A DNA stretch of 34,628 bases from the NCBI GenBank assembly GCA_030666985.1, contig DAOUWT010000004.1, positions 1-34,628 of the forward strand. Direction: 5' to 3'. Under the pieces are notes generated by a model. It had not been told where the DNA came from. It worked only from the letters and a program-made list of their open reading frames with translations, and did not search any database. The position numbers were made by a program, and so were the translations under genes. Origin of the DNA: Chloroflexota bacterium. Lineage in GTDB: Bacteria > Chloroflexota > Anaerolineae > Anaerolineales > UBA11858. This document shows, in pieces, positions 7,213-15,226 of the stretch; the first letter of the stretch is position 1; each line of letters begins with the position of its first letter.

Positions 7213-7659
7213 ATGACTAACACAGACCCCAAAAACACAAACACCGCCCAAGGCAAAATTCCAAAAGAGACCACTATTCTCGTAGTCGAAGATAACGTCT
7301 CTAACTTTGTGCTCATTGCCCGGCTCCTGGGGTATATGGGCATTCATTGTGAATGGAAAACTTCAGGGTACGAAGTTGTAGAGTACGCCGATACCCTCCC
7401 CCGTCTGGATCTTGTGCTGATGGACATCCGCTTGCCCTACGAAGATGGATATGGTGCTCTGAAACAGATCCGCTCCGCGCCAAGACTGGAAGATACCCTT
7501 ATTGTGGCAGTGACCGCTCACGCCAGTCAAGAAGAGATGAAAAAATGTCGGGAAGCCGGTTTTGATGGTTTTATTGCCAAACCTATTGATCCGGACCGGT
7601 TCCCGGAGCAAGTCAAGAGGATATTAGCAGGCGAGTCCATTTGGAATTTGGGTCAGTAG
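7213..7659 (+). CDS. Single-domain response regulator with extended N-terminus
   Basis: A receiver of 148 residues with a polar, Thr/Asn-rich lead of about 20 residues. ILVVEDN gives the acidic pair, LVLMDIRLP the acceptor Asp71, and IAKPID the Lys123; VTAHAS holds the switch Thr. There is no output domain. It differs clearly from the preceding receiver, so it is not a recent duplicate, but the shared DN and PID features suggest the same class. The start has only a weak purine-rich site. It is probably co-transcribed with the receiver upstream, or separated from it by the 7122-7154 hairpin. A role as relay partner for the hybrid kinase at 22875 is inference. Confidence 0.9.
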   Translation: MTNTDPKNTNTAQGKIPKETTILVVEDNVSNFVLIARLLGYMGIHCEWKTSGYEVVEYADTLPRLDLVLMDIRLPYEDGYGALKQIRSAPRLEDTLIVAVTAHASQEEMKKCREAGFDGFIAKPIDPDRFPEQVKRILAGESIWNLGQ

Positions 7660-7736
7660 TGCGTGCTGCGTGTTGCGTGCTGCGTGTTGCGTGCTGCGTG
7701 TTGCGTGCTGCGTGTTGCGTGCTGCGTGTTGCGTGT
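7660..7736. repeat. Heptamer array GCGTGCT/GCGTGTT
   Basis: About ten 7-base units alternate GCGTGCT and GCGTGTT with almost no variation, starting right after the receiver stop codon. The alternation gives an effective 14-base unit. Confidence 0.9.
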
Positions 7737-7740
7737 CCCT

Positions 7741-7930
7741 ACGCCTGGGGATTAGTGGGAACGCAAGCGGCTGGAGGCTAGGGATAGGCAAAACCTCGCC
7801 ACCCCCGCTTCGCAACCCCCAAGGTTTTTCCCCGTTTGTGCGTGGGGCCAGGCTTGGGGCTTGGTCTCACGCCCCCCCGTCCCCCCCGCGTGGCACCCTC
7901 CCCCAACAATCCACGAGGTCTGAATAATCA
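7741..7930 (-). repeat. Interspersed G-rich repeat, copy 2 (inverted)
   Basis: Read on the minus strand from 7930 it runs TGATTATTCA, CTCGTGGATTGTTGGGGGAGGG, CCACGCGGGGGGG, CGTGAGACCAAGCCCC, CGGGGAAAAACCTTGGGGG, GGCGAGGTTTTGCC, then CCGCTTGCGTTCCCAC. The terminal inverted motif at its far end is missing and abuts the heptamer array. It and its neighbours fill the 7660-8091 gap, which has no gene. Confidence 0.75.
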
Positions 7931-7949
7931 CAAATCGTAACTGCTCAGG

Positions 7950-8045
7950 TGTCATTTCGAACGGAGTGAGAAATCTTGCATTCGATGGCAAAGATTTCTC
8001 CTAATTCAGCCAGTATTTGGCTGAAACATCCTCGTCGAAATGACA
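7950..8045. repeat. Cloverleaf-shaped palindromic element
   Basis: The outer ends TGTCATTTCGA (7950-7960) and TCGAAATGACA (8035-8045) are perfect inverted copies. Inside are two perfect stems: GAGAAATCTT/AAGATTTCTC (7968-8000) and TTCAGCCA/TGGCTGAA (8005-8025). The result is a three-stem junction of 96 bases. It resembles dispersed CATTTCGA-type palindromes seen in many bacterial genomes. Confidence 0.75.
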
Positions 8046-8091
8046 ATGGGTGAGTAGTTACCACAAATCTTTATAGTTCGAGGAGCAAGGC

Positions 8092-10989
8092 ATGCCCCAA
8101 GCCACACCCACCTCTAAGCCCAGATTCCGCGGTAAGCTCTCCCGCACTATGCTGTTGCTCATCATACCCATTACTCTAGTACCAATCTTAATTGTGGGGA
8201 GCATTGCTTACTTTGGGGCTAGAGACTTGCTTAAAGAGCGAAGTTTTGCCCAACTCTCCACAATAGAAAAAAGCATAGAAAGCCAAATCAACTCCTGGAT
8301 TGGAGAGAAACATGTTTTTCTATATAACACAGCTAAGGAAAGCGAATTCTCTGATGCTATTGATGAATTCCTCTCCCTAGAGAAAGAAGACCCAGGGTTT
8401 AGCACCACAGGGGAAACTATCCTCTCGGAACTCGATCAAGCCAACGCCCAAAGATTGCAACCTGTTTTCGATTACTTCGTTGTCGTAGACCAGGAGGGGG
8501 AAATACTCGCTGCTCCGCTCGCTGACTGGATAGGCGACACAGTAAACGACGAAGATTTTTTCACCAGCTTAAGCAAAGGTTCGGCTCAGTCTAAAATCAC
8601 CTTCAGGCTTCATCCTTTCCAAGCAAGCGATACCATCATTCTCACAGCAGTGCCAATCCTTGATGAAAACGCCTCATTAGCAGGAGCTATTCTTGCTATC
8701 ACACGAGATGATGACCTAAGAGAATTCCTACGATTAGCCCAAATCTTTCCCGCCAGCCGGGCATATTTCATCAATACAGACAAAATGTACCTGGGAGTTA
8801 CAGAGCTTCTCAAGAAAGTTACCCGCTTGGAACCAACAATAGAACAAAAACAAGTTCTGGAAGCAGGCCTTGCCGAAGGTATGGAAAGTGGGGAGAGTTA
8901 CCTGGAAATGGCTTACCCCTCCTTCAAATCTGAGACGGTTTTCGGGACATTCACCTGGATTTCGAGCCTCAATAGCGGCATAGTGGTGGAAATACCGACA
9001 TCTGAAGTATATGCCCATCTAAACGATTTGTTCCCTCTAGCGGGAGGATTGATAGTTATTCTCGGCGTGGTTCTAGGGACATTAATTCGATTTGGCGCGA
9101 ACCGGATCGTTGGGCCCATCATCCAGATAGCGGAAACGGCCAACAATATCGCCCAAGGGGACTGGCAAAAAAGAGTCCCCGAGACACGCCGCGATGAAAT
9201 TGGCCTGTTGGCTTATTCCTTCAATGAGATGACTGACCAATTAGTAGAATTCTACAGGTTAATGGAAGCAAAAGTCCAGGAGCGAACTGAGCAAATCTAT
9301 GCTATCTCGGAGATTGAGGGTGAGATGAGTTCGGTGTCTACGGTGAGAGAGTTACTTGATGTCACGATCCGGAGCATTGATGAGAAATTCGATTTTTCTC
9401 ACATTGCCATCTACGAACTAAATCCTTCCCGACAATATGCCGTATTACGAAGAATTGCTGGGGAACGAGAGCCACAAATGCTCTCTGATCGCTATACGCT
9501 GAATATAAGTTCGCACGCCTTAATGAAATCTGCTGTCAACACCCTACAGCCCAGCACAACCTACAGTGGTGATGAAAAGGTTCAATTCGGTCATGACCGT
9601 CTTCCCGAATCCCAGGCGGCAGCGATTTTCCCCATCCTCTTCCGAGGAGAAGTATATGGCATTCTCAGCCTACAAAGCAAACATACCCTTGCTTTTAGTG
9701 AGAGCATGCTGGCTGCGGTACGAATCATTACCGAACACGTTACGTTTTCCATGCAAAATATCCGTTCACAACAAGCCACAGAAATCGACTTGGCCGAAAC
9801 CTCCCATCTTTATCTAGCCGGTCAGCGCATATCACAAGCTGAAAACTGGGGCGAGATCGTAGAAATCATAGCCGAGACCTTTGAAGACATCTCATTTATC
9901 TCAGGGATTTTTGTCACCGAAGGCAATCGATTCCGGATAAGATCAATAGTTGATCCCGAAGACAAGCGGCTTATTCCTCACGCAAAATGGCTGCCGGTCT
10001 CTGTGCAAGAGGTGGAAGCCTCCCTTCCAGGAACAGAGCCTTTCCTGGTTATCAAAGATTTGGAGAATCCCCAGGGAATTCCCTCCCAACTGCTTGAAAT
10101 CCCCCGAGGGCTTGATTGCCAAGATTTAGCGATTTTCCCAATCTACGGAGGTGAACGTTTATCCGCGCTCATCCTGCTCGGGTCGCGGGAAACGGATTCC
10201 ATCAATCCTTCTACGATCCAACCCTATACAAATTTCATTGCCATGACAAGCGTAGCTTTTGCAAAAATATCGACCATGCACACGATCAACCAACAGCTTG
10301 CCGAACTTCAAACAATCCAAGAGATCAGCCAAGCCGTTACCCAAGAAACGAATCTTGCTAAACTCTACCAAGCACTCCACGAACAGGTCCGAAAAGTTAT
10401 GGGGGATGTCAGCTTCCTGATTACTATCTACGATCAAGAGGCGAAACAAATTCATATCCCATACATGTATGCGAAAGAATCTGGCCTAGCCACCGTCCCC
10501 CCTTTCCCGCTAGGAGAAGGGTTAACTTCCATCGTCATCAAGACTAAAAAACCTCTGATGCTCGTAGAAAACACTCAAGAAAGAGCCGAAGCTCTAGGCG
10601 CAAAAATAGTGGGAATACCTGCTCAATCCTGGTTAGGCGTCCCAATGATCGTACAAGGGGAACCAATTGGCACAATCACAATCCAGGACACGAAACACGA
10701 ACAAGCCTTCGACGAAGAAGACATGGAGTTATTGACCACATTGGCATCGCAAATCGGGATTGCTATCCGCAATATAATCTACCTGGAAGCAACCCAAGAA
10801 CGTTCTCTACGCCAACAACAGCTTTTCGAAGCTACCAGCAAACTCAGGAGTTCTACGGATATGCAGACAATCCTGGAAACTACCGTCCAAGAAGTCGGCA
10901 AAATGTTTGGCACCAAAAGCGCCAGGATAAAAGTTTTCCCCCGCCAAGAACCCTCTCCTCAATTCGGTAAGGAGGAGGTAAAGGCATGA
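8092..10989 (+). CDS. dCache-HAMP-GAF3 membrane sensor without output domain
   Basis: Membrane sensor of 965 residues. TM1 (about 20-42) and TM2 (313-333) flank an extracytoplasmic dCache-like domain (45-310; FDYFVVVDQEGEILA is typical). A HAMP domain (336-390) contains RRDEIGLLAYSFNEM. Three GAF domains follow (405-560, 575-728, 740-900; the third has QSWLGVPMIV). The last 60 residues have FEATSKLRSSTDMQTILETT, the beginning of a GAF domain that never continues. There is no HisKA, ATPase, GGDEF or methyl-accepting region, so the signal must pass to another protein. GAGGAG lies 8 bases before the ATG. It is the first gene of the large cluster and its stop overlaps the next start by 4 bases (ATGA). 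Confidence 0.9.
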   Translation: MPQATPTSKPRFRGKLSRTMLLLIIPITLVPILIVGSIAYFGARDLLKERSFAQLSTIEKSIESQINSWIGEKHVFLYNTAKESEFSDAIDEFLSLEKEDPGFSTTGETILSELDQANAQRLQPVFDYFVVVDQEGEILAAPLADWIGDTVNDEDFFTSLSKGSAQSKITFRLHPFQASDTIILTAVPILDENASLAGAILAITRDDDLREFLRLAQIFPASRAYFINTDKMYLGVTELLKKVTRLEPTIEQKQVLEAGLAEGMESGESYLEMAYPSFKSETVFGTFTWISSLNSGIVVEIPTSEVYAHLNDLFPLAGGLIVILGVVLGTLIRFGANRIVGPIIQIAETANNIAQGDWQKRVPETRRDEIGLLAYSFNEMTDQLVEFYRLMEAKVQERTEQIYAISEIEGEMSSVSTVRELLDVTIRSIDEKFDFSHIAIYELNPSRQYAVLRRIAGEREPQMLSDRYTLNISSHALMKSAVNTLQPSTTYSGDEKVQFGHDRLPESQAAAIFPILFRGEVYGILSLQSKHTLAFSESMLAAVRIITEHVTFSMQNIRSQQATEIDLAETSHLYLAGQRISQAENWGEIVEIIAETFEDISFISGIFVTEGNRFRIRSIVDPEDKRLIPHAKWLPVSVQEVEASLPGTEPFLVIKDLENPQGIPSQLLEIPRGLDCQDLAIFPIYGGERLSALILLGSRETDSINPSTIQPYTNFIAMTSVAFAKISTMHTINQQLAELQTIQEISQAVTQETNLAKLYQALHEQVRKVMGDVSFLITIYDQEAKQIHIPYMYAKESGLATVPPFPLGEGLTSIVIKTKKPLMLVENTQERAEALGAKIVGIPAQSWLGVPMIVQGEPIGTITIQDTKHEQAFDEEDMELLTTLASQIGIAIRNIIYLEATQERSLRQQQLFEATSKLRSSTDMQTILETTVQEVGKMFGTKSARIKVFPRQEPSPQFGKEEVKA

Positions 10990-12605
10990 AATTTCTATCT
11001 TCGCTCTCCTCTAAACCAGGAATGGGCTTCCTCCCAAAAGAGAACGCCGAAATCGGTAAGCTCCGAGAAAAGCTTTTAGCCGTACTCCTCTACGTAGCTC
11101 TAGGGCCCGGTTTAGCTGTATATTACATCAGCATCCGAGACGCTGTCGCGCTCCGGGAATGGGGGTTAGTAGCTTTCTACACAATAGTATTTGGCTGGGT
11201 AATGGCAATAACATTCTACCGCCGTCTGTCCTATAATCTCAGGGCTGGCAGTTTGGTCGGGATTCTTTATATGCTTGGAGTAGGTGTCTCCATACTATAC
11301 GGGCTAGGAGGTGATGGGCGGATATGGATGCTGGGATTCACCGCGCTAACGTCGATCTTCTTCAGCCCTCAATTGAGCATTATTATCACCCTATTAGGTA
11401 CAGTGAGCTTAGCAGGCATAGGATGGGCACTAAATCAGGGCTTGATTTCTACCCAGACCCTTTTCCTTTATCCCGTGTCTAGTTGGATCCCAACAGTCAT
11501 TACTTTCCTCCTTGTCAGCCTTATCATAGGAGGCACTACTGGTTACCTGCTGGCTATTCTTGCGGAACGCTTGGTAAGGGAACGCGATCTCAGCGATGAA
11601 TTAGAACACGACCGCCAAGAACTGAGAGAAAAAGCCACCGGCTTAGAACGGAGACAACGCCAATTACGCACAGCAGCCGATATTTCCCAAACAATCGCGG
11701 CCGAGCTAGACCCTCTTACCCTCTTCCAGCAAACGGTCAACCTCTTAACTAAACGCTTTGGCTTATATTACGCTGGCGTATTTGTAGTAGACGAAGAAGA
11801 ACAATACGCCATACTTCAAGCCGGTTCCGGGGAAGCTGGGCAGGCAATGCTCGCTGAAAAGCACCAACTGATAATCGGCGGGAGTTCTATGATCGGCTGG
11901 ACGATAGCCCACAAGCAACCCCGCATCGCTCTTGATGTGGGAAGAGAAGCTGTCCGCTTCGACAACCCTCACCTCCCCCTGACCCGTTCCGAGCTTGCTC
12001 TACCCATGACCAGCCGTGGTCGGGCCTTGGGCGCACTTACCATCCAATCCGCTGAGGCAGAAGCTTTCGACGAGGACGACATTACCATCTTGCAGACAAT
12101 CGCCGATAGTTTGGCCACAGCGCTTGAGAACGCCCAACTCTACCAACAATCGCAGAGCAACCTGGGAGAAATCCGCACGCTCCACCGTCAATACCTCCAA
12201 CAGGCCTGGGAAACGGTTGCCCAAAACCGCACCGATCTTGAATATGCATTCGAAAGCGAGCAGCTCTCCCAATATGAAGGGGAGCTATCGATCATAGAGG
12301 CTCCTCTCATCCTACGCGGACAGCAAATTGGCAATTTGGTACTCAAGACTGACAACCCAGAGTTAACTGCAGAAGAGGAGAGCATGTTGAATGCCATCAC
12401 CACGCAGGCGGCTCTCGCCCTGGAAAACGCCCGTCTGATCGAGGAAGCCCAAAAACGCTCCCAGCAAGATCGCATTGTTTCCGAGATTGCCGGCAAAGTG
12501 CAGCGTGCTACAAAAATCGATGAAGCCCTGAAAACAACGCTCCGGGAATTGGGACAGACCTTGGGTGCTTCCGAAGGAACGATTCACTTGGAGATAAGAG
12601 AATGA
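10986..12605 (+). CDS. Six-TM GAF sensor protein, type A
   Basis: Integral membrane sensor of 539 residues. About six helices lie between residues 28 and 195, with FYRRLSYNLRA, LYMLGV and GDGRIWML in the loops. The protein encoded at 18253 shares this signature. A coiled coil (197-228) leads to a GAF domain (232-385: FGLYYAGVF, RSELALPM, ALTIQS). Then come a reduced GAF-like half-domain (400-485, APLILRGQQIGNLVL) and the orphan GAF-start tail (490-539). No output domain is present. GGAGGTAAAGGC precedes the ATG. Both ends overlap neighbours by 4 bases, so translation is coupled with the dCache sensors on either side. The ligand is unknown. Confidence 0.87.
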   Translation: MKFLSSLSSKPGMGFLPKENAEIGKLREKLLAVLLYVALGPGLAVYYISIRDAVALREWGLVAFYTIVFGWVMAITFYRRLSYNLRAGSLVGILYMLGVGVSILYGLGGDGRIWMLGFTALTSIFFSPQLSIIITLLGTVSLAGIGWALNQGLISTQTLFLYPVSSWIPTVITFLLVSLIIGGTTGYLLAILAERLVRERDLSDELEHDRQELREKATGLERRQRQLRTAADISQTIAAELDPLTLFQQTVNLLTKRFGLYYAGVFVVDEEEQYAILQAGSGEAGQAMLAEKHQLIIGGSSMIGWTIAHKQPRIALDVGREAVRFDNPHLPLTRSELALPMTSRGRALGALTIQSAEAEAFDEDDITILQTIADSLATALENAQLYQQSQSNLGEIRTLHRQYLQQAWETVAQNRTDLEYAFESEQLSQYEGELSIIEAPLILRGQQIGNLVLKTDNPELTAEEESMLNAITTQAALALENARLIEEAQKRSQQDRIVSEIAGKVQRATKIDEALKTTLRELGQTLGASEGTIHLEIRE

Positions 12606-15010
12606 GCTTACCCAACTCACCAGGAACTGAACAACAGGTCCCGCCTCCTTCCACTTTTCAGGAAGCAGAAAACTCCCTCCGATCCCAACCGCGAGTGCGG
12701 TTCTCGATGCAGGCCAAACTCATCCTCGGTTTCCTAGGTATTGCCCTTATAGCCATGGGGGTGATGGCTTTCTTCATTATCAACACAACCCGGACTGCCT
12801 TGATAGACGCCGCAAATCAAAACCTGCTCGGGACTGCTAAACAAATTTCAACAGAAATCGATGACTATCTGAAAGCAAACATCACCAGCCTGCAAGCTGA
12901 GGCCCAAATAACAGGCATCCAAGACTTTGCTAGAACGCCTGAAATGCTGCCGCTCTTCGAACAAATAAGGGTAAATAACTCACTAGTATCTTTAAAAAAC
13001 AAAGACTCTTATATTCTCTCTTATAGTTTGCTGGACAAAGAAGGCCAAGTTATAGCTGATACCAGAGTGGACAAAACAGGCCAAGTTATAGAGGGTACCA
13101 TGGTTTGGGGCCCAAACGAGATTCCCGCCTATCTTGGCGCAGATGCCTCTCTGCAACGGGAATTCGAATCCGCCATGACATTCAACCGACCTTATATCTC
13201 CCCCCTAAAATTCGAAGAAGAAGGTTCGCTCTTCTATTTTGTAGCTCCAGTCTTGGACATTGGAGGCGATCCAATTGGGCTTTTGGTAGCCCGCTATGAC
13301 AGTGAGGTATTTCAGAATCTTATTGAAGAAAATAACGACCTGGCAGGGGTCGGTTCGTATGGCGTCCTATACCTGCAAATTCAGCACAACTTCCTTCACA
13401 TAGCCCATGGCACTTCGCCAGAACTCATCGCCAAATCCATAGCGACGTACTCATCCCAACGAATACGCGACCTTCAAGAAAGCCATCTTCTCCCAAACTT
13501 ACCGGCTGATGAACTCTCCCTAGACCTTCCCGGCTTGATAACGAACTTAGAAGATACTCTCCGGGAGCCTTATTTCACCTACACAGAGGAAGGCCTCACA
13601 AGCCAAGTAGCGATTGTCCAGCTCGAAGAAAAACCATGGCTGTTGGCCTTTTACCAACCCCAAGAAACGTTCTTGGCGCCCATAGCTCAGCAAACAACCT
13701 TGGCCGTCTTCCTGGCAATTATCGTGGGAGGATTGACATCACTGGTGGCCTATCTCGCAGCCCGAAGCTTTACTTCCCCGCTTATCCATCTGGCGGAAAT
13801 TGCCCAAAAAGTGGGGTGGGGAGACCTGAGCGCTCGCGCGGAAGTCAAAACACGGGACGAAATTGGCGTGCTTGCTGCAACCTTCAACGCTACAACAGGC
13901 CAACTCCAGCATACCCTGGAAACACTGGAACAACGGGTGGCCGAGCGCACACAAGACCTGGCCCAACGCGCAATCCAACTTCGGACAGCATCTGAGGTAG
14001 CCCGGGACGCAACTACTATCCGGGAACGGGAACGGTTACTGAATCGGGTCACACAACTGATCGCCGGCCGCTTTGGTTTCTATCATGCGGGGATTTTCCT
14101 CTTGGCGGGAAACTACGCCGTGTTGCAGGCCGCCAACAGTGAAGGGGGACAACGCATGCTGGTGCGGGGACACCGCCTTGGGGTTGGGGAGACCGGCATT
14201 GTAGGGTATGCCGCAGCGACAGGCCTGGCGCGTATCGCCTTGGATGTGGGCGAAGATGCCGTTTTCTTCGACAATCCCGATCTGCCGGAAACTCGCTCCG
14301 AGATGGCTTTGCCGTTGAAAATCGAGAACCAGGTTATCGGAGTGCTTGACGTGCAATCAAAGCGATCTGGAGCCTTTAGCACAGAAGACATCGAAATCCT
14401 CCAGGTTTTAGCTGACCAGGTAGCGGTTGCCTTGGATAACGCCCGCCTCTTGGAACAAAGCCAAAAAGCCTTAGCAGAAATCGACACCCTATACGGAGAA
14501 GAGATTCGAGCAAGTTGGAAGCAATACTTAAAAACCCAAACTGGCGCTTATCGCTACCTTTCCGGCATGGTGACACCCCTCACCTATGCGCCTAAGGGCC
14601 AAGATAACGTTCAAGCAGCGTCCAAACGCCCCGTCCAAGATGAGCAAAGGCTCATCGTCCCCCTTAAAGTGCGCGGGCAAAACGTAGGGACAATCTCCCT
14701 CCAAAGAGAAGCAAACCAATCCCCCTGGACAGAAGACGACTTTGGATTGGTCAGAGAGACAATAGAACAAATTGGCCCAGTGTTGGAAACTACACGTCTC
14801 CATGAAGACACCCAACGCCGGGCAGCCCGCGAGCAGTTGACCGGACAAATCACAGACAAGATACACCGCGCCGCCGGAGTGGATAGAATCATCCACACAG
14901 TATTGGACGAGCTTTATGAGGCATTAGGCACATCGCGTGCTTACGTACAGCTGGGAAATATGCCCTCGCAGGCAAAAGAAGAGAAAATATCAAACACTGA
15001 TGAGACGTGA
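12602..15010 (+). CDS. dCache-HAMP-GAF membrane sensor without output domain
   Basis: A protein of 802 residues. A Pro-rich cytoplasmic lead (1-35) is followed by TM1 (38-61), a large extracytoplasmic dCache-like domain (64-360), TM2 (365-386) and HAMP (388-440, with TRDEIGVLAATFNA). A complete GAF covers 470-615 (FGFYHAGIFL, AANSEGGQRML, RSEMALPL, GVLDVQS). The half-GAF module follows (625-730), containing the conserved Trp (ASWKQYL) and IVPLKVRGQNVGTISLQ, then the terminal GAF-start tail (738-785, REQLTGQITDKIHRAAG). No catalytic output domain can be found. The gene overlaps its upstream neighbour by 4 bases; its TGA stop is the first codon of an interspersed repeat copy. Confidence 0.9.
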   Translation: MSLPNSPGTEQQVPPPSTFQEAENSLRSQPRVRFSMQAKLILGFLGIALIAMGVMAFFIINTTRTALIDAANQNLLGTAKQISTEIDDYLKANITSLQAEAQITGIQDFARTPEMLPLFEQIRVNNSLVSLKNKDSYILSYSLLDKEGQVIADTRVDKTGQVIEGTMVWGPNEIPAYLGADASLQREFESAMTFNRPYISPLKFEEEGSLFYFVAPVLDIGGDPIGLLVARYDSEVFQNLIEENNDLAGVGSYGVLYLQIQHNFLHIAHGTSPELIAKSIATYSSQRIRDLQESHLLPNLPADELSLDLPGLITNLEDTLREPYFTYTEEGLTSQVAIVQLEEKPWLLAFYQPQETFLAPIAQQTTLAVFLAIIVGGLTSLVAYLAARSFTSPLIHLAEIAQKVGWGDLSARAEVKTRDEIGVLAATFNATTGQLQHTLETLEQRVAERTQDLAQRAIQLRTASEVARDATTIRERERLLNRVTQLIAGRFGFYHAGIFLLAGNYAVLQAANSEGGQRMLVRGHRLGVGETGIVGYAAATGLARIALDVGEDAVFFDNPDLPETRSEMALPLKIENQVIGVLDVQSKRSGAFSTEDIEILQVLADQVAVALDNARLLEQSQKALAEIDTLYGEEIRASWKQYLKTQTGAYRYLSGMVTPLTYAPKGQDNVQAASKRPVQDEQRLIVPLKVRGQNVGTISLQREANQSPWTEDDFGLVRETIEQIGPVLETTRLHEDTQRRAAREQLTGQITDKIHRAAGVDRIIHTVLDELYEALGTSRAYVQLGNMPSQAKEEKISNTDET

Positions 15011-15191
15011 TCATTCAAATCCCGTGGATTTTTGGGAGAGGGCCCCACGCGGGGGCGTGAGAGCAACCCCCAGGCACAACGCCACGCTTGAGCGGGGAAA
15101 ACCCTGGGGGGTGGCATCGCGCTGGGGCGAGGTTTTTCCATCCCCCAGCCGCTTGCGTCCCCGCCAACATCCAACATGGAGTGAATGATTA
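15008..15191 (+). repeat. Interspersed G-rich repeat, copy 3 (most complete)
   Basis: It starts TGATCATTCA and ends TGAATGATTA, an imperfect terminal inverted repeat. Between them lie CCCGTGGATTTTTGGGAGAGGG, the CCACGCGGGGGCGTG hairpin, CCCCCAGG pairing with CCTGGGGG, CGGGGAAAACC pairing with GGTTTTTCC, and CCGCTTGCGTCCCC. The element supplies the stop codon of the upstream gene. It breaks the otherwise tight gene chain, so it may carry or hide regulatory signals. Confidence 0.8.
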
Positions 15192-15226
15192 TGATAAGAC
15201 AAGGAATGAATCAGGAGACAGCAAAG

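Noticed and set aside
7660..7736. Possible CRISPR array
   Set aside because: The units are contiguous 7-mers without unique spacers, and no cas gene is present.
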